NCBI RefSeq assembly: GCF_001606025.1
Contig: NZ_CP014945.1
Location: 3,038,001-3,102,000 of the forward strand
DNA length: 64,000 bases
Reading direction: 5' to 3'
Source: Psychrobacter alimentarius
GTDB taxonomy: Bacteria; Pseudomonadota; Gammaproteobacteria; Pseudomonadales; Moraxellaceae
Positions within the stretch are counted from its first letter, which is position 1; every line of letters starts with the position of its first letter. The position numbers and the translations under genes are program-made. Below are positions 1 through 11,532 of this stretch, piece after piece. The notes beneath the pieces are model-generated. The model was not told the DNA's origin. It did no database searches and worked only from the letters and a program-made list of their open reading frames with translations.

Positions 1-97
1 GTTGCGCTACTGCTTAGAAGCAACGTTATCGTGACCCGCATATTTATGACCTGATTCAGTGACATTCATACGATACAGGTTTCATAATGCTAAGCAT

Positions 98-703
98 TTA
101 ATAGCGCTGAGAGGTCGCCGAATACGTATGTTTTGAGTTAGCACCTAATAGCAGACCTGCACACAAACCACCAAAATGTGCCGCAAATGAGATGCCTTGT
201 TGCGGCATCAGCCCTTGTTTGATCGTTAACCAGTATCCTGTTCCCATGATAATACAAGCAAGTAAGTAACCCCAGCGTCGGGCAAATACTGCCCCACCGA
301 TCATATAACCGAGCATTGCAAAACACAATCCTGACGCTCCAATGTGAATGGACAAGGGTGAGCCAATAACCCAAGTAACCAGTCCCGATGCAACAATCAG
401 CTTGAGTACAGTACGGTAGGCATTTTTTTCAAACAATCCGAACAAAAACAAAATTTGTAATAACGTTAACGTATTACCCAGTAAATGTGAGAAGTTTCCA
501 TGCATCGTCCATGATGCAAACACTCCTATCATACTTCCTACATCAAAGGCGCGCGGCACAATCCCAAAGATGTTCCACATACCAAATAGCAATACATCAT
601 TTAAAAAAAACATGCCCCACATTGGTATGAGTACAAACGCATATAAGCCAATGACCTGCTTGATACGTACCATGATCAAGTTGAGCAATTGCTGCCACTT
701 CAT
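98..703 (-). CDS. Rhomboid family intramembrane serine protease
   Basis: Rhomboid proteases cut transmembrane helices inside the membrane with a Ser-His dyad. The 201-residue protein is almost entirely hydrophobic, with about six membrane segments. It carries the family signatures in order: HGNFSHLLGN at about residues 68-77, the catalytic serine in GASG (Ser124), and the histidine helix AAHFGG (His176). The length fits a minimal six-helix bacterial rhomboid with no extra cytosolic domain. The ATG start is followed directly by the first helix. It lies 36 bases downstream of the 5'-nucleotidase gene on the same strand, so the two are probably co-transcribed. The substrate cannot be predicted. 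The family call is firm because both catalytic residues and their contexts are present. Confidence 0.9.
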   Translation of the reverse strand: MKWQQLLNLIMVRIKQVIGLYAFVLIPMWGMFFLNDVLLFGMWNIFGIVPRAFDVGSMIGVFASWTMHGNFSHLLGNTLTLLQILFLFGLFEKNAYRTVLKLIVASGLVTWVIGSPLSIHIGASGLCFAMLGYMIGGAVFARRWGYLLACIIMGTGYWLTIKQGLMPQQGISFAAHFGGLCAGLLLGANSKHTYSATSQRY

Positions 704-739
704 AGACGACTTTATCCTTTTGATTGAGTTTTTAGATAA

Positions 740-1792
740 TTAATGACGCACAGCAAAAAGTGGACGCTCTACCGGTTTAAAAGCCAACAATGCCGCATCT
801 TGCTTAGAGGTTAAATAACTGTCCCCATGTAGCAATGAGGTCGAATGATAAGGAACGAGCGCCGTTGGAATGAAGTCACGTGCCGCATCGATGTGCTGGA
901 TCGAATCATCAAAAAAGATATGCGGCGCAAACGTTCTAAGCACGGCTGTTTTTTCTAAACCGCCCAAGAAAAATGCCATGTCCACATTGACGCCCCACTC
1001 TCGCAGCGTTTTAATCGCTCGCAAGTCAGCAGGCGCATTACGAGCGGTGACCAAAGCAATTTTGATTGGAGAATATTGAAGCCCAGCTGGTAGACGCTCT
1101 TGTAAGTTTGATAATTTAATCAGCAATTCAGCATAAGGTCCTTTTTCAATTGGCAAATCACGCATTTGTGTTTCGCGATCATGAAAAGCTCGCAGACCTT
1201 TTTGTTTATATAGCAGCTCCCCCGAATCATCAAAAAGCACTGCGTCGCCATCAAATGCAATGCGTAGCTGATTGGTGTCCAACTCATAAGTATTGACAGG
1301 GGTCGCATCCAAGATTGCGCAAGCACAGATATTGGCATCTGCAACTTGCTGTGCATCATCACGGTTTGTGGTCAAAAACAAGTCGACATTGAAATCTTTG
1401 ATATAGGGAGCAATTGGACTACCCGAAATAAAAGCAGATCGTGAAATATTCAGTCCATGCGCCAAAATGGCATTGAGTACTTGGATGCCTGTGTCTGGAC
1501 TACTTTTTGAGACGATAACGACTTCGACTAACGGCGCTTCTATTTCTGAATCCTGTCCATTCTTATCTGCACAATATTCGTTCAAATTTAATAAAGCTTT
1601 GATCAATGGGTAACCGGCGCCAATATTTAAAGGCTCATTCTCACGTTCAGTCATATAATCGCGAAATTCTTTGATAGCGCTTGCTGGTTTTTGCTCCAAT
1701 AATTGTACTAAATGGTTTTCAGATTCTGTTAAATCAAAAAGTGCGGTTGCAGAAATTGCGACTATTAGCGTGTTACTAAAATCGACTGCCAT
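740..1792 (-). CDS. Cytosolic 5'-nucleotidase family protein
   Basis: Predicted to dephosphorylate nucleoside 5'-monophosphates in the cytoplasm as part of nucleotide salvage. The 350-residue protein resembles the bacterial 5'-nucleotidase family related to eukaryotic cytosolic NT5C1. A HAD-like acidic motif, FDGDAVLFDD, starts at about residue 180. A later segment runs LVTARNAP and then FFDDSIQH, as in HAD phosphatases where the distal aspartates bind magnesium. No signal peptide or membrane helix is visible. The ATG at 1792 opens the reading frame and the rhomboid gene follows 36 bases after the stop. Substrate preference (AMP, IMP or other) is not visible from sequence. Confidence 0.85.
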   Translation of the reverse strand: MAVDFSNTLIVAISATALFDLTESENHLVQLLEQKPASAIKEFRDYMTERENEPLNIGAGYPLIKALLNLNEYCADKNGQDSEIEAPLVEVVIVSKSSPDTGIQVLNAILAHGLNISRSAFISGSPIAPYIKDFNVDLFLTTNRDDAQQVADANICACAILDATPVNTYELDTNQLRIAFDGDAVLFDDSGELLYKQKGLRAFHDRETQMRDLPIEKGPYAELLIKLSNLQERLPAGLQYSPIKIALVTARNAPADLRAIKTLREWGVNVDMAFFLGGLEKTAVLRTFAPHIFFDDSIQHIDAARDFIPTALVPYHSTSLLHGDSYLTSKQDAALLAFKPVERPLFAVRH

Positions 1793-2139
1793 GACTGTCT
1801 CTACTTATCATATAAAAGGGTGGATACGAAAATACCAATCAGTTTACTACATCCATCAGATTTTAGAATGATAAGAAAAGTTATCGTCCTGCCATACACT
1901 GTAATCAAAAACCACCTTGGTAACCAAACACTGTCTCAAACAATTTTTGCTATTTATAGTTATTTTAGATGTCGTGTAGGGCATCTTTTAATTGCTCATC
2001 GCTATATCAACTCAGTTTACCAACTTTTTGATTTGCCATAAAAAAGCCACATCGTTATGACAACAATATGGCTTAAAAAATAGAACGACTTATTAAACTG
2101 TGGATTTTTAGCTTATATGTTTATTACTACGAATAAGAC
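1793..2139. other. Intergenic region between 5'-nucleotidase and dctM
   Basis: About 350 bases without a credible gene. It is AT-rich, should contain the promoter of the minus-strand nucleotidase gene near 1800-1900, and ends with the TRAP operon terminator at 2040-2074. I see no repeat or RNA gene in it. Confidence 0.5.
2040..2074 (-). terminator. Rho-independent terminator of the TRAP operon
   Basis: Read on the minus strand, an imperfect hairpin with outer arms AAGCCA and TGGCTT is followed by a run of six T. It sits 66 bases after the dctM stop, where the end of the dctPQM transcript is expected. Confidence 0.75.
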
Positions 2140-3429
2140 TTACGTCAATAACACCAAAGAGATGGCTGGAAAAGCGACCAAAATGCCCAATCGAATCACA
2201 TCTGAGACAATAAAAGGTGCAACTCCTCGAAACATGTCACTAAGCTTAATGTGCGGTGCCATCGCTTTAATGACAAAAATATTCATCCCCATAGGCGGTG
2301 TAATCAAACCCAGTTCTACCGTCAATACAGCAATAATACCAAACCAAACAGGATCAAACCCTAGTGCCACAATGATGGGATAAACCACTGGAATCGTAAT
2401 AACCAACATGGCTAAAGCGTCCATAAATAGCCCCAGTAAAAAGTACATGACTAGAATACAAATCAGTACAATCATCGGGCTGACCGATAGAGTCCCAATC
2501 CAAGTGGCCATTGTATAAGACAGACGTGATACCGAAATAAAGTAACCCAATGCCTCTGCACCAAGTAGCATAAAAAAGACCACTGCTGATAGTGCAAGCG
2601 TTTCAATGAGTGACTGTTTCAGGCCTTTTAAGCGCATACCTTTGGCAAAAGCATAGGCCCATGATACAAAAGCGCCAACTGCTGCGCCCTCTGTTGGAGT
2701 GAATAGCCCAAAGAAAATACCAGCGATAATAATGATAAAAATAAAGCTGAACGGTATTAAACCAGTCAATGATAGTAGCTTTGCTTTCCAAGACGTTGGT
2801 TCACCGCGACGTGCGAGATGCGGTTTCCAGCGTACCATAATCATAACAGTGATAGAGTACATCACCATACCTAAGATGCCAGGCAAAAAACCTGCGATAA
2901 ACATATCACCGACAGATTGCTGAGTTAAAATAGCATAGACCAGTAATGCAATACTGGGAGGAATCATAATCCCTAACGTACCGCCAGCCGCCAAAACGCC
3001 ACAGGCAAAACCTGGCTGATAGCCATACTTTTCCATTTGAGGTAGCGCGACCTTTGTCATTGTAGATGCAGTCGCCAAAGAAGAGCCTGAAATAGAAGCA
3101 AAAATACCAGATGAGCCAATACCTGCAATACCAAGGCTACCTCTTACCCCGCCAAATATAGTTCTAGTAGCGTCAAACAATTTGCCAGCCATACCTGAAT
3201 GAGTCGCAAATACACCCATTAGAATAAATAAAGGAATGGCACTAAAATCATACTTTGCCAAAACATCTACTGGAATGTCTTTGAGCATTTGCAGTGCCCC
3301 ACTTGGCGCAGTCACAGCACCAAAACCGACCAGTCCCACGCCCAACATGGCCAATGCCACTGGCACTCGCAGCACCACCAATACAATCATGACCAGCAGG
3401 CCAATGGCACCAATAATTTCTGGACTCAT
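2140..3429 (-). CDS. dctM: TRAP transporter large permease subunit (DctM family)
   Basis: Large membrane subunit of a tripartite ATP-independent periplasmic transporter. Subunits of this type use the sodium or proton gradient to import organic acids delivered by a periplasmic binding protein. The 429-residue sequence is hydrophobic throughout, about 12 helices, which is the standard DctM length. Typical motifs are visible, such as the GSSGIFASISGSSLATASTM stretch at about residue 105 and the ITPPMGMN motif near the C-terminus. Its ATG overlaps the dctQ stop by four bases (ATGA), so the two are translationally coupled. The operon order is P-Q-M. The name is by family only, because the substrate may be a dicarboxylate or another carboxylate or sugar acid. 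Confidence 0.93.
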   Translation of the reverse strand: MSPEIIGAIGLLVMIVLVVLRVPVALAMLGVGLVGFGAVTAPSGALQMLKDIPVDVLAKYDFSAIPLFILMGVFATHSGMAGKLFDATRTIFGGVRGSLGIAGIGSSGIFASISGSSLATASTMTKVALPQMEKYGYQPGFACGVLAAGGTLGIMIPPSIALLVYAILTQQSVGDMFIAGFLPGILGMVMYSITVMIMVRWKPHLARRGEPTSWKAKLLSLTGLIPFSFIFIIIIAGIFFGLFTPTEGAAVGAFVSWAYAFAKGMRLKGLKQSLIETLALSAVVFFMLLGAEALGYFISVSRLSYTMATWIGTLSVSPMIVLICILVMYFLLGLFMDALAMLVITIPVVYPIIVALGFDPVWFGIIAVLTVELGLITPPMGMNIFVIKAMAPHIKLSDMFRGVAPFIVSDVIRLGILVAFPAISLVLLT

Positions 3430-3953
3430 GCGCCTGTCTCCTCGGCGTCAAAGAACTCGCCCGTTTTAAAGATATTGATGGATTCGATCAGCGAGCGAAT
3501 GGCAAGCAAAAGGCTCAGAAAGGCACTAAACATATAAATGGGCATCATTGAAACTCTAAGATCTTGAGTGACCTTGCCATACTCTATAGCATCAATTGCA
3601 CTTTCATAGAGCCCCCACGAGAAAACGATCCCAATAACGAAAAAGCCCAACATAAAGACGCCCATCATGTAACCTTTAATAGTCTGAGGCATCTTTTGGG
3701 TGAATACATCGACGATAATTTGTGATCGCTCTACAAAGGCGGCAAAAGCGGCAAGTAAAGCAAATAACATAAAGTAAGAGACAATCTCTACACTGCCCTT
3801 TACCGTAAACCCAAACTCGCCACCCGTGAGCTTAAAAATATAACGAGCCGTCACATCTAGCATGGTCGCTAACACGATGATGATAAGACTGATACCGCCA
3901 AAAAACTGGCATAGCCTAGAGATGAAGGTACTGATTTTAATTAAAAAGATCAT
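3426..3953 (-). CDS. dctQ: TRAP transporter small permease subunit (DctQ family)
   Basis: Small membrane subunit of the TRAP transporter, which pairs with DctM in the inner membrane. At 175 residues with about four hydrophobic helices it has the normal DctQ size. The second helix region is followed by an ARYIFKLTGGEFGF stretch, similar to the conserved loop of the family. It begins 17 bases after the dctP stop and overlaps dctM by four bases, so all three subunits should be made from one transcript. Confidence 0.9.
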   Translation of the reverse strand: MIFLIKISTFISRLCQFFGGISLIIIVLATMLDVTARYIFKLTGGEFGFTVKGSVEIVSYFMLFALLAAFAAFVERSQIIVDVFTQKMPQTIKGYMMGVFMLGFFVIGIVFSWGLYESAIDAIEYGKVTQDLRVSMMPIYMFSAFLSLLLAIRSLIESINIFKTGEFFDAEETGA

Positions 3954-3970
3954 GTAATACCTCCAGTAGG

Positions 3971-5029
3971 CTATACCTTACAGGCTGCGCTAGCAGCTTT
4001 GGCTTTTTCATAGACACTATCAGCATCCAGACCTAATGCTTTGACATCACTCAAATATTTTTTAGTACCCTTTTCAAGCGGACCTTTCCAATTTGGATCA
4101 TTGAGTGGGTCAGGAATCTCGATAATTTCGTCACCTTTATCTTTAGCTGCTTGTATGGCCATCTGATCATGCTTATCAAATACCTCACCCACTTTATTAG
4201 CAAGGGCCATACCTGAATTTTTATCCAAAACTTGTTTCAAATCATCAGGCAGACTGTCGTACTTGTCTTTATTCATCGTCACCATGAGTGCCGAGCTATA
4301 AAAAGGAATATTGGTATGGTACTTAGTAATTTCGTCAATTTTAAAAGCCGTTACGGCTTCCCATGGGAAACTGAGACCATCAACAACACCGCGCTGTAAA
4401 GAGGTGTACATGTCATTTGCAGGTAGACCAACAGGTGATGCGCCCGCACTTTCGATAATGTCACCAGCGACTGCCGAAGGACGACGAATGCGCATACCTT
4501 TCATATCCGCAGGTGTACGAATCAGTTTGTCAGTAGTATGCAGAGAGCCTGGTCCAGCGCCATACATAAATAGCATATGCGTGTCTTTGTATTCACTGGC
4601 AAGCGTTCCGTCTTCATAAAGCGTCTGTAGCATACAACCCATCTGAGTGGCTGAATTTGATAAACCTGGAAGCTCAGTAATCTGAGTCAGCGGAAAGCGA
4701 CCACTAGTATAACCATGGGCTTGTGAACCGATATCAATGGTACCTTTAGCAGCCGACTCATAAGTGACGTCAGCTTTCGCAAGACCTGCTGATGGGTATA
4801 ACTCTACTTTTAAGCGACCATTAGAATCTGTTTCTATTTGCTTAGCCCAAGGTTCAAAAACTTCTGTACTAATGGAAGAAGTTGCTGGCCAAAAATGAGA
4901 GAAGCGTAAGACGGTCGTATCTTGAGAGGTTGCAGATGATCCATCAGTTGTGTCAGCTGACTGGTTAGAACAGCCAAAAAGGCTGATAGCGGCTAAAGCA
5001 CCAATCGAAAAAAGAGGAGCTAACTTCAT
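3971..5029 (-). CDS. dctP: TRAP transporter substrate-binding lipoprotein (DctP family)
   Basis: Extracytoplasmic solute receptor of the TRAP system, which captures the substrate and hands it to the DctQM permease. I place the start at the ATG at 5029 because AAGGA lies seven bases upstream; an in-frame TTG two codons earlier is less likely. The N-terminus is a signal peptide ending in SLFGC, so Cys20 is a probable lipidation site followed by a Ser/Asp/Thr-rich linker. The body has the DctP fold signatures, including RRPSAVAGDIIESAG and the downstream GVVDGLSFPW segment. A lipid-anchored receptor is less common than a soluble one in Gram-negative TRAP systems. Substrate unknown. Confidence 0.92.
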   Translation of the reverse strand: MKLAPLFSIGALAAISLFGCSNQSADTTDGSSATSQDTTVLRFSHFWPATSSISTEVFEPWAKQIETDSNGRLKVELYPSAGLAKADVTYESAAKGTIDIGSQAHGYTSGRFPLTQITELPGLSNSATQMGCMLQTLYEDGTLASEYKDTHMLFMYGAGPGSLHTTDKLIRTPADMKGMRIRRPSAVAGDIIESAGASPVGLPANDMYTSLQRGVVDGLSFPWEAVTAFKIDEITKYHTNIPFYSSALMVTMNKDKYDSLPDDLKQVLDKNSGMALANKVGEVFDKHDQMAIQAAKDKGDEIIEIPDPLNDPNWKGPLEKGTKKYLSDVKALGLDADSVYEKAKAASAACKV

Positions 5030-5113
5030 TATCAATTCCTTTTGATAATTGTAGGGGTAGGAACAACACGTGAATTTAATACTTTGATTCGATAGAAATT
5101 ACTTTATTTAATC

Positions 5114-5138
5114 AGTTAACACCTCCGTGTTATTAACT
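5114..5138. promoter_or_regulatory. Palindrome in the dctP leader, possible operator
   Basis: AGTTAACAC and GTGTTATTAACT flank a four-base centre, giving an inverted repeat with a short bulge. It lies just downstream of the predicted dctP start of transcription and about 90 bases before the gene. It could bind a substrate-responsive repressor or form an mRNA hairpin. No T-run follows, so it is not a normal terminator. Confidence 0.35.
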
Positions 5139-5157
5139 TAAATAAAAAGACTGTTTA

Positions 5158-5186
5158 AAATTATCAGTTAAAACGATATAAGTCAA
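5158..5186 (-). promoter_or_regulatory. Predicted sigma-70 promoter for dctPQM
   Basis: On the minus strand TTGACT (5181-5186) and TAATTT (5158-5163) are separated by 17 bases, about 130 bases upstream of the dctP ATG. It is the best match in this leader. Confidence 0.45.
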
Positions 5187-5380
5187 ATCATTTTAATACG
5201 GCTATATAACACTATATTTCTTAGCGAAAAGATAATGGTCACAAAACCCAATATCTACTATTTCAGATACAATGATGGTTTTAAAATATTTATGATTTGA
5301 ATGAAAAGAAGATATGGCCGAATTGAGATTATGAGCTGGTAAGAGTTAGGGCAAGCCTGTATTAAACAGCAGGCAAAGAA
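5187..5380. other. AT-rich intergenic DNA between dctP and the rrn terminators
   Basis: No reading frame, RNA gene or repeat that I can support. It separates the dctP promoter from the end of the rRNA operon. Confidence 0.4.
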
Positions 5381-5410
5381 AAGCCCCTTGATACGTTAGT
5401 ATCAAGGGGC
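5381..5410 (-). terminator. Second (distal) rrn terminator
   Basis: A perfect 12-bp stem (GCCCCTTGATAC and its complement) with a four-base loop is followed on the minus strand by TTTTCTTT. It lies directly after the duplicated 5S tail at 5415-5439, about 190 bases beyond the true 5S gene. Confidence 0.85.
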
Positions 5411-5414
5411 TAGT

Positions 5415-5439
5415 CAGAATAGAGAGCTGACGATGACCT
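5415..5439 (-). repeat. Remnant of a 5S rRNA 3' end (25-bp exact repeat)
   Basis: These 25 bases are identical to 5587-5611, which holds the last 14 bases of the 5S gene and the 11 bases after it. Nothing else of a 5S gene is present here. The copy also has its own terminator just beyond it, which suggests the remains of a duplicated 5S-terminator unit. Confidence 0.75.
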
Positions 5440-5452
5440 GAGCGCCGTTAAG

Positions 5453-5514
5453 GCAAAGCACTGCTTTGCTAGGCAGCGCAAGAGCAAGAGCAAATCCTTT
5501 AAATAGGATTTGCT
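5453..5514. repeat. Double-hairpin REP-like sequence between the two rrn terminators
   Basis: Two perfect inverted repeats stand side by side: GCAAAGC/GCTTTGC at 5453-5469, and AGCAAATCCT/AGGATTTGCT at 5489-5514 with a six-base loop. An AGAGCAAGAGC stretch lies between them. The arrangement resembles intergenic palindromic repeats; only this copy was seen in the window. Confidence 0.45.
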
Positions 5515-5551
5515 ACGTAGGTCGTTAGGAATAAAAGATAGACACAAAGAA

Positions 5552-5582
5552 AATCCCCCGCCTAGATAACTAGTCGGGGGAT
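5552..5582 (-). terminator. First rrn terminator, just after 5S
   Basis: TCCCCCG and CGGGGGA arms (5554-5560 and 5575-5581) pair around a 14-base loop. On the minus strand they are followed by TTTTCTTT. It begins about 16 bases after the 5S 3' end. Confidence 0.85.
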
Positions 5583-5596
5583 ATTTCAGAATAGAG

Positions 5597-5711
5597 AGCT
5601 GACGATGACCTACTCTCACATGGGCGAACCACACTACCATTGGCGCTACGATGTTTCACTTCTGAGTTCGAGAAGGGATCAGGTGGTTCCATCGTGCTAT
5701 TGTCGTCAGCA
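5597..5711 (-). rRNA. rrf: 5S ribosomal RNA
   Basis: The minus-strand sequence carries the conserved 5S core, including CGAACTCAGAAGTGAAAC and GTAGCGCCAATGGTAGTGTG. The ends GCTGACGA and TCGTCAGC pair as helix I. The mature length is about 113-115 bases. It is the last gene of the rRNA operon, 162 bases after 23S. Confidence 0.95.
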
Positions 5712-5857
5712 AAGGGGGTTAGATATGAGTCTGTTGTGTGACTTTGATAAGTACCACATAACCTAACTGAATCAAGGTTAACGGTGATATCGAAATATAC
5801 TTTCTTATTCTAAAGCTTTCGCTTTGCAAGATAGATTAATTAGACTTGATACAAACC

Positions 5858-5872
5858 ACTTGGGTGTTGTAT

Positions 5873-5879
<7 letters not shown>
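5858..5879 (-). promoter_or_regulatory. 3' arm of the pre-23S processing stem
   Basis: This segment is complementary to 8719-8739 over about 21 bases with a single bulge. The two arms flank 23S and would bring its ends together, as in the RNase III processing stem of other bacteria. Confidence 0.7.
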
Positions 5880-8718
<2,839 letters not shown>

Positions 8719-8725
<7 letters not shown>

Positions 8726-8739
8726 ATACAACCCCAAGT
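8719..8739 (-). promoter_or_regulatory. 5' arm of the pre-23S processing stem
   Basis: Partner of 5858-5879. It overlaps the first bases of 23S and extends into the spacer. Confidence 0.7.
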
Positions 8740-8860
8740 AGTCTTTCGACTAAGTAGTGTCATACACTCTAATTAATGATAACGATATCACCTATGTTTA
8801 CGCTTGATTCAGTTCTCTTATTTCTTTTTAGCAATCAACCCCTGGGATAACAACTGATGT

Positions 8861-8871
8861 CGTTAAAGAGC
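8861..8871 (-). promoter_or_regulatory. boxA-like antitermination element in the 16S-23S spacer
   Basis: The minus strand reads AGCTCTTTAACGAC, close to the E. coli spacer boxA TGCTCTTTAACAA. boxA is where NusB and S10 load for rRNA antitermination. It lies about 135 bases ahead of 23S. Confidence 0.6.
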
Positions 8872-8933
8872 TGATTACTAAGGTTAAGATGTGCGCGTGA
8901 ACACGCTCATCCTAACCCAGACTCATATCTATG

Positions 8934-8963
8934 TTTTTAAATAGTCTCTATGCTCTCGTCGAG
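8934..8963 (-). promoter_or_regulatory. boxB-like hairpin and AT-rich box in the 16S-23S spacer
   Basis: In the RNA sense, a CTC/GAG stem with loop GACGA (8953-8963) is followed by GACTATTTAAAAA (8934-8946). The same arrangement, with the same loop but a different stem, occurs in the operon leader at 11060-11091. This suggests a functional boxB-boxA type signal used twice. Confidence 0.5.
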
Positions 8964-9067
8964 TCATAGATTTCCGTATAAAACAGAAAGAAGTAATCTT
9001 ATTAAAATCACTTGTTTCTATTTGATACCTATTTTATTTATTCGCATCCTAAGCTTAACTAAAGTAG

Positions 9068-9143
9068 TGGTGGAGCCAAACGGAGTCGAACCGTTGACCT
9101 CCTGCGTGCAAGGCAGGCGCTCTACCAACTGAGCTATGGCCCC
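9068..9143 (-). tRNA. tRNA-Ala (TGC anticodon)
   Basis: A 76-base cloverleaf with encoded CCA. The acceptor stem is GGGGCCA/TGGCTCC, the D arm contains AGCTCAGTTGGTAGAGC, the anticodon loop is CTTGCAC, and the T arm contains GGTTCGACTCC. It sits in the 16S-23S spacer after tRNA-Ile, the usual order. Confidence 0.98.
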
Positions 9144-9150
9144 ATATAAA

Positions 9151-9227
9151 TGGTGGGTCTAAGTGGACTTGAACCACTGACCCCCGCGTTATCAACACGG
9201 TGCTCTAACCAGCTGAGCTACAGACCC
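9151..9227 (-). tRNA. tRNA-Ile (GAT anticodon)
   Basis: A 77-base cloverleaf with encoded CCA. The acceptor stem is GGGTCTG/TAGACCC with one G-T pair, the D arm contains AGCTCAGCTGGTTAGAGC, and the anticodon loop has TTGATAA. It lies in the 16S-23S spacer, seven bases from tRNA-Ala. Confidence 0.98.
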
Positions 9228-9251
9228 AATACGTCCTAAAACGTAAGCTTA

Positions 9252-9269
9252 AACTAAAGAACAACTTGT
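9252..9269 (-). promoter_or_regulatory. 3' arm of the pre-16S processing stem
   Basis: These 18 bases are perfectly complementary to 11039-11056 in the leader. The two arms flank 16S and would form the RNase III substrate. Confidence 0.75.
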
Positions 9270-9299
9270 TGTGAATTCTTGCTGACCGAATGCTGTCTA

Positions 9300-10838
<1,539 letters not shown>

Positions 10839-10852
10839 AATCTTGCTATGAA

Positions 10853-10867
10853 GCTCTTTAAAGAAGC
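10853..10867 (-). promoter_or_regulatory. boxA-like sequence immediately upstream of 16S
   Basis: The minus strand reads GCTTCTTTAAAGAGC, similar to the boxA core. It is also part of an imperfect palindrome with arms GAAGC/GCTTC. It sits 14 bases before the mature 16S end. Confidence 0.4.
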
Positions 10868-11038
10868 TTCTAAACTTGGCTCATCTAATCTGGCAAAATC
10901 GCTAAAAATTATGTTCGTAATGAATTAACTTTGAGTTTTTCTGCTGTCTTAAATGATAATTTTTATAGTTAATAATCTTCCCGAAAAGAAAAGATAGTCA
11001 ACTTTATTTTTTAGCATCCTGAATCAGCAAAAATCCAC

Positions 11039-11056
11039 ACAAGTTGTTCTTTAGTT
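11039..11056 (-). promoter_or_regulatory. 5' arm of the pre-16S processing stem
   Basis: Perfect 18-base complement of 9252-9269. Confidence 0.75.
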
Positions 11057-11059
11057 ATG

Positions 11060-11091
11060 CTTTTAAATAGTCTCAATCACTGTCGTCCAGT
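11060..11091 (-). promoter_or_regulatory. boxB-like hairpin and AT-rich box in the rrn leader
   Basis: In the RNA sense, an ACTG/CAGT stem with loop GACGA (11079-11091) is followed by GACTATTTAAAAG (11060-11072). It mirrors the spacer element at 8934-8963: the loop and downstream box are conserved and the stem bases differ but still pair. Confidence 0.55.
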
Positions 11092-11163
11092 CATCGATAT
11101 ATAGGGTATTACTTTCGCTATTCGCTCATACCGTTACCGGTTAAGCTAACTAGCGAGCCGACT

Positions 11164-11191
11164 ATCTTATCATAATGATTTGAATTGTCAA
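11164..11191 (-). promoter_or_regulatory. rrn promoter P2
   Basis: On the minus strand a perfect TTGACA (11186-11191) is followed after 16 bases by TAAGAT (11164-11169). The downstream sequence is GC-containing (AGTCGGCTCGC). It lies about 330 bases before 16S and 118 bases after P1. Confidence 0.75.
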
Positions 11192-11281
11192 GCTTTTTTA
11201 TAATTTGTTTCATCAGGTTAACCGCGTTAGTAATGTGTAATCTACACATCAGTTGCTGCCAGTCCGTCTTGATGAGGGCGT

Positions 11282-11309
11282 ATTATAGAGAGTTTGAACG
11301 AAGTGTCAA
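11282..11309 (-). promoter_or_regulatory. rrn promoter P1
   Basis: Consensus TTGACA (11304-11309) and TATAAT (11282-11287) with a 16-base spacer on the minus strand. The following ACGCCCTC is a GC-rich discriminator typical of stringently controlled rRNA promoters. The AT-rich bases at 11310-11340 could act as an UP element. Confidence 0.9.
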
Positions 11310-11532
11310 CCAATTTTATACAAGTTTCTTCATTTATTTTACCAAAATATGGAAATGCTAATTTTTTCAATAGCTTAGGTTTTGACTACTTTTGATAGAT
11401 CGAAAGATCAGCTCTAGGTATGTTTTTTATTATAGTTTGCCCTAGCAAAAATAGTCGGTTTCAGTAGATAGATGGCTTTTACTATTTTTAGACCTTCTTT
11501 TCTATTGGAGCTATCCTCCCTATACTTTTACT
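11310..11532. other. AT-rich region between rrn P1 and the glycosylase-like gene
   Basis: No gene seen. The part nearest P1 is a candidate UP element or activator-binding region. The part near 11500 would carry the 3' end of the minus-strand glycosylase-like transcript, though no clear terminator hairpin is visible. Confidence 0.4.

Larger units (their letters stand above)
10839..11281 (-). other. rRNA operon leader
   Basis: About 440 bases transcribed ahead of 16S and not coding. Going from the promoters towards 16S it holds P2, the boxB-like hairpin with its AT-rich box (11060-11091), the 5' arm of the pre-16S stem (11039-11056), and a boxA-like GCTTCTTTAAAGA inside a small palindrome (10853-10867). 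Confidence 0.7.

Noticed and set aside
1..97. Possible end of a gene at the left edge
   Set aside because: Short frames can be read on both strands (for example to a TGA at 52-54 on the plus strand), but fewer than 20 codons are visible and nothing is recognisable.
5410..5640. Open frame across the 5S gene and terminators
   Set aside because: It overlaps the 5S rRNA and terminator hairpins and resembles no protein.
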